Of a stretch of DNA of 64,000 nt, positions 56,250 through 64,000 are shown piece by piece. Source of the DNA: Bacteroidota bacterium. GTDB taxonomy: Bacteria; Bacteroidota; Ignavibacteria; Palsa-1295. Within the stretch, counting starts at the first letter, position 1; every line of letters begins with the position of its first letter. Where the stretch lies: positions 1 through 64,000 of the forward strand of contig JAJPIQ010000009.1 of NCBI GenBank assembly GCA_021324685.1. Reading direction: 5' to 3'. Made by a program: the position numbers and the translations under genes. The notes beneath the pieces were generated by a model. It worked only from the letters and a program-made list of their open reading frames with translations. It was not told the origin of the DNA and searched no databases.

Positions 56250-58358
56250 ATGTTCCTTGGCCTGCATTACCTCGACTGGGCGATCCTAGTGCTTTATCTC
56301 GGCACACTGATCTGGATCGGACGGCGCACCGAGCGCCGCGCCGGACGCTCGACCGAGCAATTTTTTCAGGCCGGCCGCAGCTTCGGGCGCTGGATCATGG
56401 GATTCCTGAATTTCGGGAATATGGTCTCTGCCGATCAGGCGGCGGGTGTCACGCGCGAAATATACCGGCAGGGCTTACAGGGCGTTTGGTTCCAGAATCT
56501 CGTGCTCTTCATTACGCCGTTCTATTGGTTCACATCCGTCCTTCAGCGCCGTGCACGGTATCTGGCTCCGGGAGATATTTACGAGCATCGATTCGAGTCG
56601 AAATTCTTAAGCGGGCTTTTTGCGGTGTATCTTCTCGTGGCCGCCATTTATGGTTCATCTATCGGGTACCTGATCACCGGCAAAACAATGCAGGCGGTCA
56701 TGCTGAAGCCTTCTGCGGAATACACGCAGGCAGAACGCTCAAGCGTTGCACAGTTTCAGGAACTCCGCTCGCTCGAAGCCGAAGTAAGCCGTGGAATGCT
56801 TCCCGATTCCCTGAAACCCCGCCTTGCGTCGCTCGAAGAATCCGAACAGAGTGGGAAGATCACCGGGACTATTTCGTACCTGAATCTCGTCACCTTTTAC
56901 CTCATCTACGGAGGTGTCACCGCGGCGTATGTTATTATGGGCGGACTGTTTGCCGCCGCATTTACGGATGTATTGCAGGGAGGCATGGTCCTTTTTCTTT
57001 CGACGGTCCTGATTCCTGTCGGCCTGTCGCGTCTGGGTGGGTTTTCCGGACTTCACGCGCGAATTTCGAGTGAAATGTTCCAACTCTTCGGCACGAGCGC
57101 CGGCAGTGAATATACCTGGTGGTTCGTTGCCATCATGACGCTTGTCAATCTGATCGGCCTCGCGCCGCGAAGCTTCACGTTGGGTGGAGCTGCTCGAGAT
57201 GATCACGCTGCGAGGTCCGGAATGGTCGGCGGAGCTTTTTTGAAACGGTTCGTCATGATCGGCTGGGCCCTTACGGGTCTGATTGCCGTTGCGCTTTACG
57301 CCGGGAAACTTTCGGATGCGACCTATATTTGGGGAACGATGACACAGGACGTGCTGGGCGCCGGATTCGTGGGACTGATGCTTGCAAGTGTGCTCGCGGC
57401 AAACATGGCATCGAAGGCATCGTCGAGCCTGGAATGGTCGGCAGCGTTTACGAAAAATATTCTGGTGCCGCTTCGTCCGCAAACGTCTGAGCGAATGCAG
57501 GTTTTGGCAGGACGCATTGTCATTTTTATTGTCCTCATGGGCGGTATTGCCTTCGCCTATTCCACGGACGATATTTTTGTCGCCTTTAAATATGTTCTTT
57601 CGATCGGAACGATCATCGGTCCGTCGTTATGGCTGGTCTATTACTGGCGGCGCCTTAGTACAAAAGCAGTCATTGTGCAAATGTTGCTTTCGATCTTTGT
57701 CACCGTGATTGTCCCCAACGTCGTGCCGGCAATTTCGACGCTCAAGTCCCTGCCATCGCTGACAATCGTGACGAACGGTCGTGAACAAACGAAAAATATC
57801 TCTGCCACGCTGGCGGATGTCAAAAGTGGGGCCGCGCAAAAGGTCGGTCAGCCAATAACCAAGGTCTTGAGGGAAGAACCGGTCGGGATTTATTTTGAAA
57901 GAGTTACCCCAACCGAGATGCATGGCCATGCGACTCCTTCGCGGGTGGGGGAGGGTCAGTTTCGTTTTCAGTTATGGCTCATCGGCCTCACTGGAATCGA
58001 CCTTCGCGATTTTTCCAGTGCAGGCCTTTCTGCGCTTTCCTTTTCATTCGATATCGTTTTCCCATTCGTGATTTTGTTTCTCGTAAGCATGGTCTCCCGG
58101 CCAAACAGTGGGCGTGTGTTACGAGAATTTTATGCTCGAGTGCACACGCCGGCGCTCGCAGACGCACACGAGGACCACATGGAAGTACAAAAGCGGATCG
58201 AGGACCCTTTACTCATTGAGCGCGATAAATTATTCCCTGGGACCGACTGGGAATTTTCAAAGTGGTCAAAACGCGATGCAATCGGTTTTGCACTCTGCTG
58301 GGCAGGCGTCGCGGCCATCGTATGCATTTATCTCGCGATCGGCCACCTGGGTTCGTAA
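56250..58358 (+). CDS. Sodium:solute symporter family protein
   Basis: 13+ TM segments; MGFLNFGNMVSADQAAGVTREIYRQGLQGVW, YVIMGGLFAAAFTDVLQGGMV, SSLEWSAAFTKNI. Confidence 0.85.
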   Translation: MFLGLHYLDWAILVLYLGTLIWIGRRTERRAGRSTEQFFQAGRSFGRWIMGFLNFGNMVSADQAAGVTREIYRQGLQGVWFQNLVLFITPFYWFTSVLQRRARYLAPGDIYEHRFESKFLSGLFAVYLLVAAIYGSSIGYLITGKTMQAVMLKPSAEYTQAERSSVAQFQELRSLEAEVSRGMLPDSLKPRLASLEESEQSGKITGTISYLNLVTFYLIYGGVTAAYVIMGGLFAAAFTDVLQGGMVLFLSTVLIPVGLSRLGGFSGLHARISSEMFQLFGTSAGSEYTWWFVAIMTLVNLIGLAPRSFTLGGAARDDHAARSGMVGGAFLKRFVMIGWALTGLIAVALYAGKLSDATYIWGTMTQDVLGAGFVGLMLASVLAANMASKASSSLEWSAAFTKNILVPLRPQTSERMQVLAGRIVIFIVLMGGIAFAYSTDDIFVAFKYVLSIGTIIGPSLWLVYYWRRLSTKAVIVQMLLSIFVTVIVPNVVPAISTLKSLPSLTIVTNGREQTKNISATLADVKSGAAQKVGQPITKVLREEPVGIYFERVTPTEMHGHATPSRVGEGQFRFQLWLIGLTGIDLRDFSSAGLSALSFSFDIVFPFVILFLVSMVSRPNSGRVLREFYARVHTPALADAHEDHMEVQKRIEDPLLIERDKLFPGTDWEFSKWSKRDAIGFALCWAGVAAIVCIYLAIGHLGS

Positions 58359-58381
58359 TTTTGTCAAAAGACCCTTAAGAC

Positions 58382-60337
58382 GTGCAATCTCTTCACCACG
58401 ATTTCGAAACTTCCCTTCCGGACACCGATTACTTTTTTCTTGGGTCGGGCCAAATCATGGCGTGTATCCAATCGAGCCGGCATCCTGGTGCGAGCCCGCT
58501 CGGCCTGTTGATTTCCGATCCCGAACATTTTTCGCGAAAGTGGTCCACATACATGTTCCACCCGGAATATGGATTGGAAAAAACGATGCCGACCCTTATC
58601 GTCGACGGTGTTCGGTTCCGGCCCGGCGATTCCACGAAGGTCGTCTGGTTCCCGGGCGATATCCCAATGGTCACCGCTCTTTGGCAGCCCGGCGGCCATT
58701 CCATGATCGAAAATTTCTGGACTGCGATCGACCACCCCATCCTAATTCGGGAATTTACCTTTCACGCCGAGTCGCCGGTGGAACGGGTCGAACTCGAACT
58801 TTCGCTCTATGGCAATCCCGCCATCTTTTCGGAATTTTTAGGGAATGCCTTCGGACTTGCCGCCCGAGGCTTCGATGCGATGCTCGTCAACGTTCCGGTG
58901 GTGGGAATCTTTCATGAGCGGACCATCACGGTACCCATGACTCGGGACGGTTCTCTATACCGCATGGCGGTAATGTATTCGCTTGGGATCGACGTGCCCG
59001 ATGTGCTACTGAGCGAACTCCAGAAAAATGAACGGGAATACTGGGGCCGCTCCGCGCTTCGCTGGCGAACACCGAATCCGCAATGGATTATTCACGAAAC
59101 GGAACGTCTTTTCACCGCTTCCGCGATGGGACTTCGGTCTGCCGTTTCGGATACTGGCCGGTTCGATGCGAGCCTCTGGCAATATGGTTACGAATGGTCC
59201 GGGGATGCCGCGAATGTTGCCGAAGCCCTGGTCTATTCGGGACAGTTCGAGAGCGCACAAGCCGTGCTCGAAAATATCTTTCATCGACTTACGATCCCAG
59301 AGGGTATGACGATGGAGTCGGGCCGATTTCGCGGAGGAATGGACTCCGAACTGAATAATAACGGGGAAATCCTCAAAGCCTGCCGCACCTATCTCGACTG
59401 GACCGGCGACCGGGAATTTATCGCCGATCATTACGACCGAATCTCGGCCCTGGCAAATTACCTTTTGCAGCCTGAATTCTTGAATGAAGAGACCGGCATG
59501 CTGATGGCGTGCCGGGATATTTGGGAGCGGAATGCTGCAATGGGGATCCTTCCTGGGTATGACATCGCGCATCAAACTTTTGGCATTCTTGGCCTGCGTG
59601 ATGCAGCCCACATTGCAAACCTATGTTCCAATGAGAATGACAGGTACCGGTGGGCCGAAACCGCTAAACGTATGCGCGAAAGCGTGTTGAACCACCCGAC
59701 GCATTCCATGATCGAGGGGGGCCGCATTATCAAACGGCGTCTGCTCGACAGTTCCGTACAGTTGGAACTATTACCAAATTGGGTCGATAAAGAGTTCCAG
59801 AATCGGTTTTCACCGGAAGGGATGCCGTTATCTGAAAAAGGTGCGCGTGTGTGGGAACCGGACATTTCCGAGTGCTTGCCGATCGCTCTCGGCGTGATCG
59901 ACCCGCAATCGGAAGTCGCGCGGAATACACTGGAAGCCCTTGAAACATTGTGGTCACAACAGTGGGATGGCGGAGGCTACGGCCGCTATAATATCGCGTC
60001 AGAACCGGATTCGCCCGGACCGTGGCCGCTGGCGACGATGTACATGGCTGCGGCTTATCTGGAAGCCGGCGATTTCGAAAAGGCACCGCGCGCGCTCGAC
60101 TGGCTTGCCAGCAAAGCGGGAGCGGGTGGCAGCTGGTTCGAATTTTATGGCGATCGCCCGACGCCGCCCCTGCCGCCAACGGGTATTTTAGTGTGGGCCT
60201 GGGCGCAGTGGATTACGCTTGTAGTCCGGCATTTGATCCACGCGGAAGTCCACGAAGATCGCCTCTGGCTTGCGCCACGGCTCGCAGGGTTCAAAGGTGA
60301 CCTTCGCTTCAGGAATGGGACGGTGGAAATTCCATGA
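58382..60337 (+). CDS. (alpha/alpha)6-barrel glycoside hydrolase-like protein
   Basis: RFDASLWQYGYEWSGDAANVAEALVYSGQFESAQAVLENIF, YLDWTGDREFIADHYDRIS, YLEAGDFEKAPRALDWL. GTG start. Confidence 0.72.
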   Translation: MQSLHHDFETSLPDTDYFFLGSGQIMACIQSSRHPGASPLGLLISDPEHFSRKWSTYMFHPEYGLEKTMPTLIVDGVRFRPGDSTKVVWFPGDIPMVTALWQPGGHSMIENFWTAIDHPILIREFTFHAESPVERVELELSLYGNPAIFSEFLGNAFGLAARGFDAMLVNVPVVGIFHERTITVPMTRDGSLYRMAVMYSLGIDVPDVLLSELQKNEREYWGRSALRWRTPNPQWIIHETERLFTASAMGLRSAVSDTGRFDASLWQYGYEWSGDAANVAEALVYSGQFESAQAVLENIFHRLTIPEGMTMESGRFRGGMDSELNNNGEILKACRTYLDWTGDREFIADHYDRISALANYLLQPEFLNEETGMLMACRDIWERNAAMGILPGYDIAHQTFGILGLRDAAHIANLCSNENDRYRWAETAKRMRESVLNHPTHSMIEGGRIIKRRLLDSSVQLELLPNWVDKEFQNRFSPEGMPLSEKGARVWEPDISECLPIALGVIDPQSEVARNTLEALETLWSQQWDGGGYGRYNIASEPDSPGPWPLATMYMAAAYLEAGDFEKAPRALDWLASKAGAGGSWFEFYGDRPTPPLPPTGILVWAWAQWITLVVRHLIHAEVHEDRLWLAPRLAGFKGDLRFRNGTVEIP

Positions 60338-61530
60338 GGCCGGGGATCGGGTATCAGCGTTCAAGGATGGTCGCGACGATATTACTCTTCGCCTATTTGG
60401 CAACGCCTTCCTATGCACAGCACCTCCGCATTTTTGCGTGCGCTATCTCAAACGATAGTGCGGGCGCCTCGATGGGAGCCAGTTCCAATGGTTCCGGCCT
60501 GTATCAAAGCGACGATACCGGCAAAACATGGAGGCATTTGGGTTGGGACAACATCAAATGCTATTCGATGGACATGGTCCAGTCCTCGAATGGACGCATT
60601 CTCTACGAGGCCACCGGCCTCGGCATTCTCCGCTCCACCGATTACGGCGCGCATTGGAAGCAGATCACCGACTGGCGTATCTCCGAAGCGATGGATGTGG
60701 CCGTCAATCAAAAAAATCCTAATGAAATTTATATTGCGACGGCGCATGGGCCGTGGAGAACGAAGGATGGGGGAAAAACATGGGATAAATGTCGCAACGG
60801 CTTGCCAGGCCCATTCTGCTCCAGGATTGTAATTGACTCAAGTGACGATACTCATATTTTGCTAGGCTCGAATGAGGGGCTATATAACAGCTATTCCAAA
60901 TCAAAGCAGTGGACGAAGATTGATAAATGGAATGTTCCCGATTCATCTATTTCGCCCCTTTCTTTTGAGGAGATGACAATTGCGCCTTTTCATTCCTCGA
61001 TTAATGGAATTACTCAACGATCAAGGCAGCTTTGGTTTGCTGCTTCCGAGCAAGGTGGAATGGATGTTATATTTGACTCCTTGAGAAATAAACATAGGCT
61101 TCCACTATTGATATCTGGATATCCCATGGCGATATGGTCTATCTCAGGAATGGAAACAGAACACGGATACTATGATAGAGCAATAAATTCCATGGTTATT
61201 GAAGCAGGACCATCGGGGTCCATGTTGATTCCCGTTGGAAATGGAGATCAGAGACCTTTGAGTTTTGATACCGTTAAAAACGTAGCTACCTCTCTTGCAC
61301 TCCCATATGCTGACTCTGGCGCTGTTGCGTTCTTGGGATCTTTGGATAGTGGTATTATCCGAATTACTATTATGCCCTCAGCATTGCGACGAAAGCCAGA
61401 CTGGCAAAAAAGCCCATATTTAATTTCAAGTTATGGAGCTACTGCTTACAACGGAAGAGGTATTGAACGAAAAGAATATCTCCCTCATCGTCAAATCTGG
61501 ACACTCAAATCGTTCCTCGTCACGCCATAA
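60334..61530 (+). CDS. Secreted BNR/sialidase-like beta-propeller protein
   Basis: YQSDDTGKTWRHLG, LRSTDYGAHWKQI, WRTKDGGKTWDKC repeats; ATGA overlap with previous gene. Confidence 0.7.
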   Translation: MRPGIGYQRSRMVATILLFAYLATPSYAQHLRIFACAISNDSAGASMGASSNGSGLYQSDDTGKTWRHLGWDNIKCYSMDMVQSSNGRILYEATGLGILRSTDYGAHWKQITDWRISEAMDVAVNQKNPNEIYIATAHGPWRTKDGGKTWDKCRNGLPGPFCSRIVIDSSDDTHILLGSNEGLYNSYSKSKQWTKIDKWNVPDSSISPLSFEEMTIAPFHSSINGITQRSRQLWFAASEQGGMDVIFDSLRNKHRLPLLISGYPMAIWSISGMETEHGYYDRAINSMVIEAGPSGSMLIPVGNGDQRPLSFDTVKNVATSLALPYADSGAVAFLGSLDSGIIRITIMPSALRRKPDWQKSPYLISSYGATAYNGRGIERKEYLPHRQIWTLKSFLVTP

Positions 61531-61541
61531 TTGTCCGAACT

Positions 61542-63317
61542 ATGATTTTTATGATTAACGTGACAAATATGATGCATTCCAGGACGCGGCGAATTAGCCG
61601 TATCTTAATCATGCTCATCATTTTAATCATACAAATCACTGTCCAGACAACCTTCGCTCAATCGCGCGAATCGAAAGGCCGTATTCTGAACCAAATCTCT
61701 TCGGTTCCCATCCGTAACGATTTTGCGATGGTCGCGGCGCGGATCTATCTCGGGAAAGATACGGCGGCGGCATATCGCCAGCTCGATACGCTCCTTTCCC
61801 GCGCTTATGGCGATATGTTCTGGATGTATGGCTGCGCGGGGCTCTATTATGCGACGGGAGACCGGCTTCGTCCCGAATACAAAGCGCGTATTTGCGAATG
61901 CTGGAAGCACTACACGCCCTATCGCGGCGATACGGAGAACCATTTTTTGATGTATTACGGCTCGCTATTGTTGATGGCTCAGGCATGGCCTGATTTGCTG
62001 GACACCGATTGGTTCATGGGAAAATCTTCGAAAGATATTTACGACGAATCGAAAGAATATCTCGATCACTGGATCGATGAGACCGTCCGCAATGGACAGG
62101 AAGAGTGGGATTCGCCGCGCTATGGATATTACTACATCACGCCGCTTGCGCTGCTTGCCGAATACACCAAAGACAAGCGGATGAAGCACCGCTTCGAGAT
62201 GATGCTCGAATATGAGCTTGCTTCGTATGCGGCGGATTATTTGAATGGTTCCTATTGCGGCGCGCACTCCCGCGTAAGCGATGAATGCGCGATCGATCCG
62301 CATGCTGCGGAGATCGAGACCTACGGTAACTATTTCTTCGACGAATCGGGCGGTGCTGCCCGACTCGATACCCTGTCCGCCAAATGCCCCGATATTGCAT
62401 TTGCTGCGATGACTTCGTTCCAATGCCCGAAGATCATTCGGAATATTGCTAACGACCGCGATTCTGCTTACGAACAATTCTCTCTCAAGCGTGGCAGGCA
62501 AATGCTGCGGTATCTCGATAAGTGGAGCAGCACTGATTCCAGTTACGATTCAGAGTATCATGCTCCGGTCTATAAGTACGATTACATGACGAAGGATTAC
62601 TGCTTAGGCTCGATGCAGGGTGGGATCATCCAGCCGATACAGCAGCAATCGTGGTCGCTCGTCTTCAATTCGGATAAGCACCACAATATCATTACGGGAC
62701 TCAATCCTTATGTGAGCGCAACGGAGCTCGGAATGTTCTTCCCCGAATATCCGAGCTTCCAGTTAGAGAAGATCTCCGGAACGAAAGCCAGCTACACCAG
62801 CGAAAATAAATGGGAAGGCGGTTCGCCGTATGAGCATATTTACCAAGATAAGAATGTGCTCGTGGCGTTGTATGATTTGCCGGATAGCGAGAAGTATCGG
62901 CATGTGGATTTGCTCGTTCCATGTCCCCCTTTTAGATCAGCCTTCATTAGACAGGGCAAGAACCCGGGGCAATTGTGGCTAAACTTTTCCTTGGATTCAC
63001 TTCACGTCTATATTTATCCTCTAGACTCGTTCGAGTGGTTGCGGGATACAACAGGTGTGAGACTGCGAACGTTGGTCGGCTTCGTTGTCTATTGCGATCC
63101 TCCAGACTCAGTGATTCGAGCCATTGATTCAGAGCACTGGTACTTTGAGGATGACGCGCTCGTCTCAAATCGCACTCAAACAACGATTCCAATGGGTGAA
63201 ACGAAACCGAAAAGAAATGATTGGCTCTTCCATTCCCCCTTCCTCGAATCGAAAAAAGGGAGCGGAATTCTGACCATGCACTGCAAAGGCGAAACGCGGG
63301 TACTGGATTTCAATTAG
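61542..63317 (+). CDS. Secreted (alpha/alpha)-barrel protein, possible polysaccharide lyase/heparinase-like
   Basis: Signal peptide; YLDHWIDETVRNGQEEWDSPRYGYYYITPLALLAEYTKD; beta-rich C-terminus. Confidence 0.5.
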   Translation: MIFMINVTNMMHSRTRRISRILIMLIILIIQITVQTTFAQSRESKGRILNQISSVPIRNDFAMVAARIYLGKDTAAAYRQLDTLLSRAYGDMFWMYGCAGLYYATGDRLRPEYKARICECWKHYTPYRGDTENHFLMYYGSLLLMAQAWPDLLDTDWFMGKSSKDIYDESKEYLDHWIDETVRNGQEEWDSPRYGYYYITPLALLAEYTKDKRMKHRFEMMLEYELASYAADYLNGSYCGAHSRVSDECAIDPHAAEIETYGNYFFDESGGAARLDTLSAKCPDIAFAAMTSFQCPKIIRNIANDRDSAYEQFSLKRGRQMLRYLDKWSSTDSSYDSEYHAPVYKYDYMTKDYCLGSMQGGIIQPIQQQSWSLVFNSDKHHNIITGLNPYVSATELGMFFPEYPSFQLEKISGTKASYTSENKWEGGSPYEHIYQDKNVLVALYDLPDSEKYRHVDLLVPCPPFRSAFIRQGKNPGQLWLNFSLDSLHVYIYPLDSFEWLRDTTGVRLRTLVGFVVYCDPPDSVIRAIDSEHWYFEDDALVSNRTQTTIPMGETKPKRNDWLFHSPFLESKKGSGILTMHCKGETRVLDFN

Positions 63318-63338
63318 GGACAAGCTAAAGCATGTCCC
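63317..63338. other. Stem-loop between convergent genes (possible terminator)
   Basis: GGGACA-AGCTAAAGCA-TGTCCC. Confidence 0.5.
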
Positions 63339-63343
63339 ACCCC

Positions 63344-64000
63344 TTACCGTTTTAGCTTCGGATCGAAGGCATCGCGCAAACCGTCGCCGAAAAGATTGAA
63401 TGCGAAGACGGCGAGCATAATGGCGAGCGCAGGGAAGAGCGTGAGGCCCCAGTTGGAGCCGGCGGCAATGAAGCCGTAGCCATCGTGGATCATTTGTCCC
63501 CACGTGGAAGTCGGAGGCTGCACGCCAAGTCCAAGGAACGAAAGCGACGCTTCGTAAATGATGGCATTGGCAAAGCCTGCAGTGGCAATTACAATGATCG
63601 GCCCCAACGAATTGGGAAGAATATGGCGGAAGATCGTCCGCATGTTTTTAAGGCCGAGCGCCTTCGTGGCTTCGACGTACTCGGTCTCACGGAGCGCGAA
63701 GAATTGCCCGCGGACGATACGCGCCATATCGACCCATTCTGTAATCCCGATGGCTACGATCGTCTGCCACATTCCAAGTCCGAGGGCAATTGAAAATGCA
63801 ATGATAAGGAGCAGCGACGGGATCGACCAGACCACATTCGTAAACCACATAATGCCGTCGTCCACCCAACCGCGATAAAATCCGGCAATGGAGCCAAGCA
63901 GCACTCCGATCACCAGACTGCAAAGTTCTGCGAAAAATGCGACCGTAAGCGAAACGCGAGCGCCATACATCAGGCGCGAAAGCACATCGCGGCCGTAGCG
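63344..64000 (-). CDS. ABC transporter permease, OppC/DppC type (5' end outside the window)
   Basis: RYGRDVLSRLMYGARVSLTVAFFA..., EYVEATKALGLKNMRTIFRHILPNSLGPIIV, EASLSFLGLGVQPPTSTWGQMI. Confidence 0.9.
   Translation of the reverse strand, partial: RYGRDVLSRLMYGARVSLTVAFFAELCSLVIGVLLGSIAGFYRGWVDDGIMWFTNVVWSIPSLLLIIAFSIALGLGMWQTIVAIGITEWVDMARIVRGQFFALRETEYVEATKALGLKNMRTIFRHILPNSLGPIIVIATAGFANAIIYEASLSFLGLGVQPPTSTWGQMIHDGYGFIAAGSNWGLTLFPALAIMLAVFAFNLFGDGLRDAFDPKLKR

Noticed and set aside
60334-63317. Considered as pseudogenes or a mobile island because of AT-rich stretches
   Set aside because: Frames are intact, signal peptides present, and no transposase, integrase, att-like repeat or tRNA is nearby.

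Overview
This 64 kb window looks like chromosomal DNA from a bacterium of the Bacteroidota/FCB side of the tree. The evidence is several type IX secretion (T9SS) C-terminal sorting-type tails, a PorD/DUF4835 protein, GWxTD and DUF4270-like proteins, and a TANNTTTG-type promoter. Nearly all of it is protein coding. I found no rRNA, tRNA, CRISPR array, transposase or integrase. Main blocks: a leftward heme operon hemH-hisN-hemY-hemB-hemL; a TPR/LuxR regulator overlapping a secreted protein gene; rimO, a GWxTD gene and a degenerate glycerate-kinase-like gene; ppiD and coaE; a 1.3 kaa secreted repeat protein; porD; an rpiB-like/glgA/DUF4270-like/OMP/rpiB/glyA/tatC/polyprenyl synthase block; an orphan fused double ABC permease; ccmE (CxxxY type)-ccmF; hpnC-hpnD-ruvC; a cupredoxin lipoprotein with ctaA-ctaB; a repeat-stalk surface protein paired with a small T9SS-type protein; a di-iron ferritin-like gene divergent from an SSS transporter/glycoside hydrolase block; and the edge of an oligopeptide-type ABC permease. 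The observations I find most worth follow-up are: short (11-24 bp) tandem duplications recurring at gene boundaries, often duplicating stop codons; a catalytically degenerate glycerate kinase paralogue; a CxxxY CcmE; the 65-aa-repeat stalk gene pair; and a structured glgA leader with a recognisable promoter. Everything is from reading the sequence; no database search was run.
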